64,000 nt of DNA from the NCBI GenBank assembly GCA_009760855.2, contig WPIO01000110.1, forward strand, positions 1-64,000, in the 5' to 3' direction. The notes beneath the pieces are model-generated. The model searched no databases. It saw only the letters and a program-made list of their open reading frames with translations, and was not told where the DNA came from. Positions 1 to 10,150 of this stretch are shown here, one piece after another. Position 1 is the first letter of the stretch. Every line of letters starts with the position of its first letter. This DNA comes from Cristatella mucedo (taxonomy: Eukaryota > Bryozoa > Phylactolaemata > Cristatellidae). Both the position numbers and the translations under genes were made by a program.

Positions 1-60
1 CCGCGGCTGCCGCGCCACCGCGGCAGCCGCGCCACCTGCGGCAGCCGTTCAGCGGCTGCT
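1..60 (-). repeat. GC-rich minisatellite fragment at left edge
   Basis: Between two and three degenerate copies of the same 18-bp GC-rich unit that forms the array at 945-1160, but on the opposite strand. It is cut by the window edge. The two blocks are separated by unassigned DNA and a LINE fragment, so they form a loose inverted pair. Confidence 0.5.
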
Positions 61-504
61 CGGACCCGCTGAGGCCCGCGGCAGCGGCGGCTTCTCGGTC
101 GCGCGGGCAACGACGGCGGTGCACGTCGATGTCTGCGCAGCAGTCGGCACGTCAACGTAGGTAGGGCGGCCTCACCCGCGCGTCTATTTTAGCCGTCTCG
201 TTCGCCAGCGCGACGCGCTGCTGCTGCTGGTAGATCGGTAGCCAACTCGGAGCCGCCGTTGTTCCGGTAACGTCCTCACTACTCGCCGTCCATCCTACAG
301 CCGCGGCTTCGTTGTCGACTGTTGCGTCTCTTTTTCGCTCGCCTTCGCCCTTACGCTCGAAGCAAGCGGAGCTGCAGCCCGGCGAGACGCGACGTCGCCG
401 ACTGGCGACATGTGTTCCTTCCATTCTCTTTTTCCCGAGCCAGCCCGGTTCCACCATTCCCATTTCTGCACCGAATCGTTCTTTAAAAGGATTGATTAAA
501 TAAT
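61..504. other. GC-rich stretch, no assigned feature
   Basis: Short open frames exist on both strands (152-514 minus, 312-503 plus), but they show no recognisable domain and have the composition of chance frames in GC-rich DNA. I see no gene here. Confidence 0.5.
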
Positions 505-937
505 AATAATGCACTGGATAAAGCGCCCTCAGAGAGAACTCAATCTCTCTCTAGGCGCTTTACATTTGCTGCAAAGGGAAATGCAATTGAATGGTGAGTA
601 ATATCATGCTTGATAAACAAACAAAATGAATAATATGGTTAGGGGTGACATGCACAGGGTCAGCATGCAAATGTGGTTAGTGGCAGCATGCACAGTGTCA
701 GCACGTATAAGCACGTGAAGGACGAATCACAGGGACCCACTAAATGCTGTCCTAAATAGGTGTGTTTTTAGGTTCCTTTTAAATGTGGTCAAGTCAGGGG
801 ATGTTCTGACGCAAGTCGGTAGGGAGTTCCAGGCTTTGGGAGCATAAGAACTAAATGCAAGGTCTCCAAAGGATTTAAGGTTTGTACGAGGTATTTGTAG
901 ACTGTTGGATTCCGAAAAGCGGGTGGTACGATGCTTG
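505..937 (-). mobile_element. LINE family A, 5'-truncated 3' fragment
   Basis: This matches, in reverse, the last part of the RT frame and the 3' untranslated tail of the LINE at 1,450-4,880. It includes the (AAT)n end at 505-510 and the terminal hairpin with arms AAAGCGCC/GGCGCTTT around 523-565. Homology stops abruptly at about 937, where the GC-rich minisatellite begins. 5' truncation is the normal outcome of target-primed reverse transcription, so this is a dead copy. Confidence 0.85.
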
Positions 938-944
938 GCAGCCG

Positions 945-1160
945 CGCGGCTGCCGCGGGTGGCGCGGCTGCCTCGGGTGGCGCGGCTGCCGCGGGTGGCG
1001 CGGCTGCCGCGGGTCGCGCGGCTGCCGCGGGTGGCGCGGCTGCCGCGGGTGGCGCGGCTGCCGCGGGTCGCGCGGCTGCCGCGGGTCGCGCGGCTGCCGC
1101 GGGTCGCGCGGCTGCCGCGGGTCGCGCGGCTGCCGCGGGTCGCGCGGCTGCCGCGGGTCG
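945..1160 (+). repeat. 18-bp GC minisatellite, 12 units
   Basis: About twelve head-to-tail copies of the unit CGCGGCTGCCGCGGGTGG, with mainly G/C exchanges at one position and one T variant in unit 2. The period is a multiple of three, so all frames stay open on both strands and yield Ala/Gly/Arg/Pro-rich pseudo-proteins. These are not evidence of coding. The array abuts the 5' truncation point of the neighbouring LINE fragment. Confidence 0.95.
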
Positions 1161-1228
1161 CCGACTGCTCTAAACCGGCCCATCACGTAGTTCGGGTTGT
1201 CTGCACCTGGGCGTAGATCTGTGCTAGT

Positions 1229-1283
1229 GCATACTGCTGACCTGACTGACAGCCGGGAGCTGTCAGTCAGGTCAGCAGTATGC
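1229..1283. repeat. Perfect 25-bp inverted repeat, 5-bp loop
   Basis: Positions 1229-1253 and 1259-1283 are exact reverse complements, separated by CGGGA. Within each arm CTGACC and CTGACTGAC recur. Such a palindrome can extrude as a cruciform or fold as a hairpin in RNA. No flanking duplication is evident. Confidence 0.9.
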
Positions 1284-1661
1284 AAAACCCTGTTGCAGCG
1301 CTGCAGCGTTGCAGAGTGCCCAGATGAAGTTCGGCGATCGACCCTGTCGGCCGCTCTCGACCGACGGCTAAGATTTCGAGCGAGTTCGCCTAGGCCATCG
1401 GTAATTGCAGTCGCGCAAGCAGCTGACTGCGAGAGCTCGGGCTTGCTCGCGTGAGCACGCTGTGAGCGGCGGTGCTCTACCGCGGCTAGTAACCTGCTTG
1501 TTAGTTATGACCATTGGCAGCTGTTATCGCTTCGTCATCGCATATCAAATGCATTCCTAGATATTAATGTTGTTGCTAAGATTCATGAACTATGCATTAA
1601 CAAAAGAAAAGCACCCCGTAGCCGCCGCGGTGGCCGGAACCGCCAGCTCAGACGCCGCTCG

Positions 1662-2858
1662 TTGGGCGGAACCTGCAAGCTGAGTACCAGCTCGTTCGGT
1701 ATTCCAAGCATTGTCTCGAACCGCTCAGCACGCTCCCCCACATGCGTCACTGTAAATTCCTCAAACTTAGTGGTCATCAAGCCTGTTGTAACCCCATCGG
1801 CCAGACTTAACGCTTGCCTTTGGAATCCTCGCTCAATGTGCAATAAACCTCTAGTAATAAGCGACCTTATTTCTGAAAATGGTATCGACCTGCTCGCCCT
1901 AACTGAAACTTGGCTGAAATCGATAAACTGTCCGACAATTAAAGACGCAACTCCATCTGGTTTCTCGTTCTTTCACACCCCTAGATCAATCAAAACTGGA
2001 GGTAGAGTTGCTATTGTCGTGCGCTCGAAATTCAACTTCAAACCATTTGCGGTACCCTCGAAGCAGTCTTTTGAATCAATTGTCTTGGTCTCACCAGAAA
2101 ACAAGCTACCGATAGTGGCAGTAGTCTATCGCCCACCAGGTACCAAATCCTCCTTTATCTCAGATTTCTCCGATCTCATTTCGATTCTGTGTGCAAGAAA
2201 TCGATCCTTCCTCGTAATGGGTGATTTCAACGTTCACTTTGATAACTTATCTGACGCTTTCAGCACCGAATTTCCTACATTGACTGACTCATTGTCTCTT
2301 GTGGCTCATGCGCATGGCCCTACTCACATTAAGGGTCACACACTCGACCAGATTTTCTCATATAACTGCACTTTGTCATCACCAATTATTACCAAATCAT
2401 GCTTATCTGACCACATGCAGATCTCATTCAATCTACAGTGTGTGCCCACATCCTCCTCTAAAATAACCTGTGAATCGCGAAACCTCAAGACCCTTGACAT
2501 CGATGCTGTCCGTGCGAGAATATCTGCTTCACCTCTGCTGCTCAACCCTCCCTCCGATCTGTCATCATTGGTAGATAGCTTCAACACGACACTAGCTGAC
2601 ACGCTAGACGAGTTTGCCCCTCTGACAAAGCGCACTGTGCGCCCCCGCCCAGACGACCTATGGTTTACCACAGACATTAAACTAGCCAAGTCTACTAAAC
2701 GAAAGCTTGAAAAAGCATACAAAAGATCAGGACTAACTGTCCATCGACAGGCATATGAAGACTACTGTAGGTCGTACCAATCGATCCTAGCAAAGGCTAA
2801 GTCTAGTTTTTATAAAAAAAAATTGTTGAATCACAGATGCACAATCCAAAAATGCTGA
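1662..2858 (+). pseudogene. LINE family A ORF2, endonuclease part
   Basis: This frame encodes an exonuclease-endonuclease-phosphatase (APE-like) domain, which in LINEs nicks target DNA to prime reverse transcription. Visible motifs in order are WNPRSM, ALTETWL with the catalytic Glu, YRPPG, GDFNVH, HTLDQIF and the terminal SDH motif. The frame starts without a convincing Met because it continues upstream past 1,600. It ends at a stop at 2,856-2,858, just after an A-run at about 2,812-2,822 where the reading frame shifts into the RT part. Confidence 0.88.
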
Positions 2859-4639
2859 TGTCGACAATAAACCATCTCCTCAACCGCTCCCAGATTAGCT
2901 TCTTACCTGATGATCCTAGTGATGATCTAGCTGATCGCTTCTCTCGATTCTTTGTGCAGAAGATAGACAAGATCAGGGAATCCATCCCTACGATGACAAC
3001 CTCCCCACTAGAATGCTGTTCCTCGGTTCCTGGCTGCACCTCAATGTCTGCATTTAAGCAGGTCACTAGCGATCTAGTCCTAAAGTTCGTATCTCAATCA
3101 AAGAAGACAACAAGTCCTCTGGACCCTATTCCCACTGTCCTGCTCCTACGTTGCATTGATCTGCTGCTGCCATGCATAACTAACATAATTAATATGTCAT
3201 TAGCCTCAGGTCATGTCCCAGCACCTTTCAAAAAAGCTGTAGTCAGGCCACTTCTCAAGAAAACTACACTTGACCAAGAGAACTTGAGCAACTACCGCCC
3301 AGTTTCCCTTCTACCATTCCTATCAAAGACACTCGAACGGGTCGTGGCGGACCAACTGAACTCGTATATCGAAACCTCACACCTTGCTAGTAAGTTCCAG
3401 TCTGACTTTAGAGCTAATCACTCCACAGAGTCAGCATTGCTTAGGGTATACAACGACCTACTTAGGAATGCAGACATGGGTAGAGTGTCTCTTTTATTGT
3501 GCTTGATCTTTCGGCAGCTTTTAATACCATCGATCACAAAGTTCTTCTAGAGCGCCTCTCATCTCGCCTGGGCATCACTGGCACTGCTCTGCAGTGGTTC
3601 AGATCCTATCTCAGTGGGAGACTCCAGAGTATTGACGTGAACGGACAAAGATCATCTGAAGTACCTCCGAAATATGGAGTACCTAAGGGCTCAGTGCTAG
3701 GTCCGGTTCTTTTCACGGTTTATACTCTGCCTCTAGCTGATGTGAGTGCCAAGCACAATCTAGGCTTTCACTTCTATGCGGATGACTCTCAGTTGTACCT
3801 TTGCTTTGATCCCTCCCAGCCTTCGAGCACCTCAAATTCTCTAAACTCACTTGCTGCATGCATTGATGACATCCGCACATGGATGGCAGCAAATTTTCTA
3901 AAACTTAACGATGATAAAACTAACTTACTAGTTATGGGCAAACCCAGTGTGATCCAGAGATTGGAAAGGCTGACTCTCAAAATGGGCTCTGCCAGCATAA
4001 CTCCAGTTGAATCAGCCCGAAATCTAGGTGTCATATTCAAAAGCGACCTCTCGTTAGACGACCATATCAGCTCCACAGTCAAATCTGCCTATTTTCAGCT
4101 TCATAACATTGCTAAAATTCGGGCCTGTTTAGATAAAAAATACCACGCCCAAGTTGGTCCATGCATTCGTGACATCCCGTCTCGACTTCTGCAACTCACT
4201 GCTTACTGGCCTACCAGCATGTGCGATCAGGCGATTGCAGCTTGTGCAAAACTCTGCAGCCAGGCTTGTCTGTCGTGAGCGTCGCAGTTGCCACATTACT
4301 CCCCTTCTCGCCGACCTGCACTGGCTACCAGTCAAGCAACGGATTGACTTCAAGGTTTTGTCCCTCACTTTTAGGTCCCTTCATTCAATGGCTCCAGCCT
4401 ATCTGTCAGATATAGTACCCCATCAGGCTAAGCATCGTACCACCCGCTTTTCGGAATCCACCAGTCTACAAATACCTCGTACAAACATCAAATCCTTTAG
4501 AGACCGTGCATTTAGTTCGTATGCTCCCAAAGCCTGGAACTCCCTGCCGACCTGCGTCAGAACATCCCCTGACTTGACCACATTTAAAAGGAACCTAAAA
4601 ACACACCTATTTAGGACAGCATTTAGTGGGTCCCTGTGA
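2837..4639 (+). pseudogene. LINE family A ORF2, reverse transcriptase part (3 frames)
   Basis: RT is spread over three overlapping frames: 2,837-3,550, 3,499-4,278 and 4,154-4,639. The order of motifs is correct for a non-LTR RT: NYRPVSLL, the DLSAAFNTIDH motif A region, YGVPKGSVLGP, FHFYADDSQLYL (catalytic ADD), LKLNDDKTN, then [26 protein letters not shown] and a C-terminal APKAWNSLP. The frame breaks lie at about 3,510 and in a run of A at 4,135-4,140. Comparison with the copies at 6,509-7,240 and 29,279-30,120 shows that these are small indels. Confidence 0.88.
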
Positions 4640-4805
4640 TTCGTCCTTGATGTGCTTATGCGTGTTGACACTGTGCATGCTGCCACTAACAACATTTGCA
4701 TGCTGACCCTGTGCATGTCACCCCTAACCATATTATTCATTTCGTTTGTTTTTTCAAGCATGATTTTACTTACCATTCAATTGCATTTCACTTTACAGCA
4801 AATGT

Positions 4806-4845
4806 AAAGCGCCTAGAGAGAGATTAAGCTCTCCGAGGGCGCTTT
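4806..4845 (+). other. 3'-terminal hairpin of LINE family A
   Basis: Arms AAAGCGCC (4,806-4,813) and GGCGCTTT (4,838-4,845) pair perfectly. An inner GAGAG/CTCTC stem and a short loop lie between. The hairpin sits just before the (ATT)n end. Stem-loops at this place are known to be recognised by the RT of several CR1/L2-clade LINEs; here that role is inferred. Confidence 0.8.
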
Positions 4846-4880
4846 ATCAAGTGAATTATTATTATTATTATTATTATTAC

Positions 4881-5154
4881 CGAGCGGACCTTCCTCCGGA
4901 AAAGCGTGGGCGAGACGAATTTAGGCACTTGCCAAATGCTCGTAACTTCAGCTTATATTAAATATTATTATATATTATATATATACTTATATATTACTGC
5001 TGCGTCCTGTAGCTATTGACGTCGACAGGGTCCCACAGGTCGGCACGACTCGATCGCCATTTTTAGCCATCGTTCGCAAATTCATTGCGTCGCAGCGAGC
5101 GACATAGGCCGGATCTTGAAAAGGACTAATTGCATTCGATCGTTCTTCCTTTGC
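4881..5154. other. Unassigned AT-rich spacer
   Basis: A TA-rich stretch (about 4,958-4,996) and ordinary DNA. I see no gene or repeat that I can name. Confidence 0.5.
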
Positions 5155-5245
5155 AGCAATTGTAAAGCGCCGAGCAAGAGATTGAGTTCCCTCTGAGGGC
5201 GCTTTAACAAATTACTTTTATTATTGTTATTGTAATAGTATGTGT
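5155..5245 (+). mobile_element. LINE family A 3' tail, very short copy
   Basis: Only the last part of the tail is present: CAGCAATTGTAAAGCGCC, the hairpin with its GGCGCTTT arm, then an AT-rich (TTATT)-type end. This is an extremely 5'-truncated insertion. Confidence 0.75.
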
Positions 5246-6249
5246 TATTATTATCATTATTATCTTAAGACGTTCCATCGCGAGGGTCATTTCCTATCAG
5301 TTCCTATCCTATCCCGAATAAAAGAGGTTTTCCCTAATCACGCTGCGGTGGAGTTAGGGGAAGCGAGGGACGGAGAGGCGAGCTGGGCTTGACAATTGCC
5401 GCCAGAGATCGAAGACAAAACAAGGACCCGCGTACAGATACCTTCAGTTTAGGTTAAATACCTGGCACCTCTGCGATCGTTGCCGACGGCAAAATTGTGC
5501 TCTTGCGTTTCATTTGTCACTCTCAAGCGTGTCAAATAAAGCGCACGATTTGAAACTCTCTTTTCCTTACTTGCTGGTCATCCCCACTTAATGTAAATCC
5601 TGGCTCAACCCTTGTATTCATACCTGACGTCTGCTGGCTTTTACTTTCACCGTTCGGCACTTTAAACTGGCCTAGCTGTAATGGATTTAATTTTAACAAC
5701 AATATTAGGCTACTACAATAGGTCCTACGAGAACTTGATCTCTATCCAGGCACTTTACAACTCACTGGAACAAAATCCATACTCCAGGATTAGTGTCGTG
5801 CATGGATACAAAGCGCGAAAGCTAATAAATAGGATACTTAGGGCCAGCATCCTAAAGCAAACGCGAAGGCACTCGATACGTCATCGACCGGTCACTAAGA
5901 CTAGTAGCATGCATGCACTGCATCACGAAGAGGCATGCTCTCAGAGCGCAGCGAAACACGAAAGACATCCTTACTGGGGCGCAAGGTTTGAGCTTTGAGC
6001 TTCGATCCAGAAGGCGCCAGATCTCCGAGTTTACTAGCAGAACCCGAAAGCCAGCTTCCGACTTCAGATATTCTAATGTGCTGAAGGCTTCATCACCAAG
6101 ATATTTTAATTTAGCGAGAGGGACGTAAAGATGACCTGAAGTTGACGAGCTAGTGGTTCAAGAGGACACTGGAAGAGAGAGGAGGTCGGATGCGAGGTCA
6201 GTGAGTGCAAGCAAAAGATGTGTCCTATCGGTCACGTCTCGGGACTACC
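5246..6249. other. Unassigned region
   Basis: An open frame at 5,681-5,998 (105 codons) has no recognisable domain, no splice context and no similarity to anything else in the window. I do not call it a gene. Confidence 0.4.
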
Positions 6250-7258
6250 TGGCTCGTAATAATGATAATGCACTTGATAGAGCACCCTCAGAGAACTTAA
6301 TCTCTCTCTAGGCGCTTTACATTTTGCACAAAGGGAAATGCAATTGAATGGTGAGTAATATAATGCTTGATAAGCAAACAAAATGAATAACATGGTTAGG
6401 CCTGACATGCACCGGGTCAGCATGCAAATGTTGTTAGTGGCAGCATGCACAGTGTCAGCACGCATAAGCACATCAAGGACGAATCACAGGGACCCACTAA
6501 ATGCTGTCCTAAATTAGGTGTGTTTGTAAGCTCTTTTTAAATGTGGTCAAGTCAGGGGATGTTGTGACGCAAGTCGGGAAGGAGTTCCAGGCTTTGGGAG
6601 CATACGAGCTGAATGCACGGTCTCCAAAGGATTTGAGGTTTGTACGAGGTATTTGTAGACTGTTGGATTCCGAAAAGCGGGTGGTACGATGCGTGGCCTG
6701 GTGGGGTAGTAGATCTGACAGATAGGCTGGAGCCAAAGAATGAAGTGACCTAAAAGTGAGCGACAAAACCTTCAAGTCAATCCGTTGCTTGGCCGGTAGC
6801 CAGTGCAGGTCGGCGAGAAGTGGTGTAATGTGGCAACTGCGATGCTCACGACAGACAAGCCTAGCTGCGGAGTTTTGCACCAGCTGCAATCGCCTGATCG
6901 CACATGCTGGTAGGCCAGTAAGCAGTGAGTTGCAGAAGTCGAGACGGGATGTCACGAATGCAAGGACCAACTTAGACGTGGTATCTTTATCTAAACAAAC
7001 CATAATTTTAGCAATGTTATGTAGCTGAAAGTAAACAGACTTGACTGTGTAGCTGATATGGTCGTCTAACGAGAGGTCGCTTTGGAACATGACACCTAAA
7101 TTTCGAGCTGATTCAACAGGAGATATGCTGGCAGAGTCAATTTTGAGCGTCAGCCTTTCCAATTTCTGAATGACACTGGGTTCGCCCATAACTAGTAAGT
7201 TAGTTGTATCATTATTTAGTTTTAGAAAATTTGTTGCCATCCATGTGCGGATGTCATC
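6250..7258 (-). mobile_element. LINE family A, 5'-truncated copy
   Basis: This runs from the (AAT)n end and hairpin at about 6,258-6,320 through the tail into the RT C-terminal half. Homology ends at about 7,258 at the codons for DDIRTWMA. The tail contains the repeated GCATGC-spaced TGCATGCTG-type motif (about 6,400-6,470) seen in all long family A tails. Confidence 0.88.
6509..7240 (-). pseudogene. LINE family A RT C-terminal half (uninterrupted 243-codon frame)
   Basis: The frame carries [64 protein letters not shown] and [11 protein letters not shown]. It starts after the catalytic YADD motif, so it cannot encode a working RT. The absence of frameshifts suggests a fairly recent insertion compared with the 1,450-4,880 copy. 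Confidence 0.85.
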
Positions 7259-7327
7259 AATACGTGCAGCAAGTACTTGGGACTGCCCAGAAGTGGCAAA
7301 GCTGTGAGCACAATATACAGAGCCGAG

Positions 7328-7654
7328 TTCTTACGCTGACACACGAGGCCGCCTCCGAGGCTTGGCTCCTTCGTGCCTAGCTGAACTGCTGCACCGGTTT
7401 CAGCCTGTTCTCCCCCTCAGGTTCTGCGTGGACAATAAATTAGCTGTTCCATTCGTCAGCTTAAAGACCGTTGGCGGCAGAAGCATTTGCTCCGCAGGTC
7501 CTAGACTGTGCAACTCACTTACACAATTCTTATGCAACGACAACTGCTCTCCTGCTGCCGACTATGGCTCATTCTTTTCAGCGGTCCTGAGCTGCTACTT
7601 CCATGACACTCACTACCTCAACAGCTCTCGTGAATCTGCTATGCTTCCCACCTT
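7328..7654 (+). mobile_element. LINE family B fragment, left half
   Basis: This matches, in reverse, the RT C-terminal region of the LINE at 35,485-36,770, with the codons for a RSICSAGPRLCNSL motif equivalent to the SAGPRLWNLLP of that copy. It is interrupted at about 7,654 within CTTCCCACCTT by a family A insertion and resumes at 8,041. Confidence 0.8.
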
Positions 7655-8040
7655 AAATCCTTTGGAGACCGTGCATTCAGCTCGTATGCTCCCAAAGCCT
7701 GGAACTCCCTCCCGACCTGCGTCAGAACATCCCCTGACCAGACCACATTTAAAAAGAATTTAAAAACGCCACTATTTAGGACAGCATTTAGTGGATCCCT
7801 GTGATTCGTCCTTGATGTGCTTATGCGTGCTGACACTGTGCATGCTGCCACTAACCACATTTGCATGCTGACCCTGTGCATGTCACCCCTAACCATATTA
7901 TTCATTTTGTTTGTTTTTCAAGCATGATTTTACTTACTATTCAATTGCATATCACTTTGCAGCAAATGTAAAGCGCCTAGAAAGAGATTAAGTTCTCTGA
8001 GGGCGCTTTATCAAGTGCAATATTATTAATATTATTATTA
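7655..8040 (+). mobile_element. LINE family A tail nested in LINE B
   Basis: This begins at the codons just before the [14 protein letters not shown] region and runs through the full family A tail to the hairpin (about 7,969-8,010) and the (ATT)n end at 8,040. LINE B sequence lies on both sides, so the A copy inserted into an existing B copy. The target duplication is short and ambiguous (ACCT/CCT). Confidence 0.85.
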
Positions 8041-8215
8041 CCTCCTCTTTGTTGCATGAGATGACGTCTGCCAGCTACCGAATGCGTACCGAAAGCCTCT
8101 CAGGCTGTGAGTTCGCTACACAAAACTCTCCTGCGTAACACCCACATAGTCTTTGTGGCTGTGTGGAGTTACAGACGGCGATACAGTGCATTACATTCCG
8201 GACTGTCGGACTGTA
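8041..8215 (+). mobile_element. LINE family B fragment, right half
   Basis: The continuation of the copy broken at 7,654: CTCTTTGTTGCATGAG, the GCTACCGAATGCG block and the CTTTGTGGCTGTGTGGAGTTACAGACGGCGATAC block, ending in an ATTAC-rich stretch. The same order is seen at 35,495-35,620 and 32,175-32,330. Confidence 0.8.
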
Positions 8216-8560
8216 ATGAAGCGTCATAATATACTCTATTATGAATGTGCTCACCTTCATAATAAAGTGCTCGAGACTTATCTTTCATGTCTTCAGATAC
8301 CATTGGTATCATTTTTAGGTATTTTGCTGCTGACACTTGAAATCATGGAGCAGAATAGTCCCGTGCCAACTCTTGATGGGATTGAGGACAACGACTTAAA
8401 CCAAGGTACAAGCTGGCGCAGCAGCATCTGCTGCAGTGCAAGCAAGGAGGCGCTCAGCATGCATGAGCATATGCTAATCCGAGATTTGAGTTGAGGTGGA
8501 ACAATTTCCGGGCATCAAAGAAAAAACCCTACATGAAAAACCGTCATGAAAATCTCACCT
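8216..8560. other. Unassigned region
   Basis: A 113-codon plus frame covers 8,153-8,494, partly over the LINE B tail. It has no recognisable domain. Nothing else is supported. Confidence 0.4.
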
Positions 8561-8564
8561 GCCG

Positions 8565-9112
8565 TTGCTGCGTGCATTGATGACTTCCGCACATGGATGG
8601 CAGCAAACTTTCTTAAATTGAATGATGATAAAACCAACTTACCAGCTATGGGGAAACCAAGAGTGATTCAGAAATTGGAAAGGTGATAACGTTCACGATC
8701 GGCTCTGCCAGCATGTGTCCTGTTTGAATCTGCACGAAATCTAGGTGTCCTGTCCCAAAGTGACCTTTAATTTGACGACCACATCAGCTCCAAAGTCAAG
8801 TCTGCCTACATTCAGTTACCTACATGCACCTATTTATCACATTTACCTACATGCACCTATTTATCACAGCATTTTGTGGGTCCCTGTGATTCGTCCTTTG
8901 TGTGCTTATTCGCGCTGACACTGTTGCATGCTGCCACAAACCACACTGGCATGCTGACCCTGTGCATGTCAGCCCTAACCATGTTATGCTTGTTGTGATT
9001 GAGCCTGCTTCAACTAATCATCGATTGTGCTTTCTTTGCAGCAAATATAAATTGCCTAGAAAGAGATTGAGTTCTCCGAGGGAACTATATCAAATGTACT
9101 ATTCGTAGTAGT
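8565..9112 (+). mobile_element. LINE family A, degenerate copy with internal deletion
   Basis: 8,565-8,815 matches the [19 protein letters not shown] to LDDHIS segment of the RT. The sequence then jumps to the 3' end (TTTATCACAGCATTTTGTGGGTCCCTGTG) and tail at 8,860-9,112. Several hundred bases are missing in between, and the terminal hairpin pairing is largely lost (AAATTGCC against GGGAACTA). This is an old copy. Confidence 0.75.
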
Positions 9113-9245
9113 AGTTATATTATGCCTTTACTGACAATGCAAAGTGCAATGTAGCAGCTTCATCACAAGCTCACCACTGATCATCGGTCTTCCATAATGT
9201 AGTAGACTCTTATGCAACAATGCAACTCGATCATAATGCTTTGCA

Positions 9246-9472
9246 GGAAACAATGGCACACGGCTGCATTTGGAAGGAAGCCACTGTGTTTGCCATCATT
9301 CAGTAGTCTATAAGACCTATCCGTGCGGCATCTTCACATGCGAAAGATGCGACGAGCTAATCAATGTATGCCATCGCTGTGGCGCTCGTCAACGGTCCTC
9401 GTGCCCAATTGGCATGGCTGCAATCAGAGGAAATTGCTTGACTGCTGTCAGCCGGCTACCTGATACACTCTA
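9246..9472 (+). pseudogene. Possible exon with RING-like cysteine pattern
   Basis: After an acceptor-like TTTGCAG at about 9,240-9,246 an open frame encodes HCVCHHS, then YPCGIFTCERCDELINVCHRCG, ending in a stop at 9,471-9,473. The PCG-x-FTCxxC...CxxCG spacing resembles the second half of a C3HC4 RING finger, the fold used by E3 ubiquitin ligases, but the metal-binding His is Ile and the first CxxC is incomplete. It could be a decayed exon or a chance cysteine-rich frame. No partner exon was recognised. Confidence 0.25.
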
Positions 9473-10015
9473 GAAATACTAGTAAACAAGCAATAATGGA
9501 CCAGCTCTAATCAATCCTCTTTGTGGAACTTCAACAACCACCTGTCGACGAAGCTGCATCCGGTTTTTCTTCCCTAATTCCTTTTTGACTATCGCAAAGC
9601 AAAGATTCTGCCTAGCTTGCATGCGTAGCACTCTTTGTATACGTAGCTTCCGGTTGTCCCCCCACACCAGCCTCCGCACTGGGGTGAGTGCCTGTGGTGC
9701 GTGCCGACGCTGCTGGCCAGCTGGCCAGCAGTCTTGACCCTCTCAGGGTGGCACTGGTGCTACATGCATCTTCGACTGCCTTGCAGTGCTTGCTACGTGC
9801 AGCAGTCTTTCTAAATACAAATGCAGCCACACTAGCTGTGCCAGCAGCAGCCTTCACTTGAGGCAGCACCACACTGCAGGTAGCTGCCTCCCGGCCATCA
9901 ACTACCTTATTTCCTCGCACAGCCATGGCGCATGTAGTTGCCGGCCAGGTAGCAGTAGCCTCCCCTCTACTATCGTGCATGCTCCACGTCGTGCTGATTT
10001 TAAAGCCTCTTTTTC
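9473..10015. other. Unassigned region
   Basis: Only chance-like open frames on both strands. A small inverted repeat GCTGGCCAGCTGGCCAGC lies at about 9,711-9,730. No gene is seen. Confidence 0.45.
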
Positions 10016-10150
10016 TATAGCAGCAGAAGAGCTTTAAAGGCTATCACCACAGCTCGCAGCTGCGGCAATAAAAAGATCGCCCACCGAAGGATTTGAACCG
10101 ATGACCTCGGGACCGAGGTCATGAAAAGCATGCGGCTTATGTATGTAGTG
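10016..10150 (-). repeat. tRNA-derived SINE-like copy
   Basis: On the minus strand the sequence reads GGTTCAAATCCTTCGGTGGGCGA, a good Pol III B-box, followed by a body with GTGGTGATAGCCTTTAAAGCTCTTCTG. The same block order recurs at 30,952-31,062, and related bodies occur at 21,925-22,080 and 50,345-50,500. The A-box is not clear in this copy. Confidence 0.6.

Larger units (their letters stand above)
1450..4880 (+). mobile_element. Near full-length CR1/L2-type LINE (family A)
   Basis: The element carries an AP-endonuclease domain followed by reverse transcriptase, an RT C-terminal region and an untranslated tail ending in a hairpin and (ATT)n at about 4,857-4,879. The open frame can be followed upstream of 1,600 into a Tyr/Arg-rich leader and an RRGG-type basic stretch typical of CR1/L2 ORF2 N-termini; the true 5' end is not defined. 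At least three single-frame shifts (about 2,810, 3,510 and 4,137) show that the copy is inactive as read. It is the reference copy for the many shorter family A fragments in this window. Confidence 0.9.

Noticed and set aside
875-1285. Long open frames on both strands over the GC minisatellite (Arg-Gln-Pro, Ala-Gly and Cys-Arg-Gly repeats)
   Set aside because: The 18-bp unit is a multiple of three and lacks stops, so every frame is open by construction.
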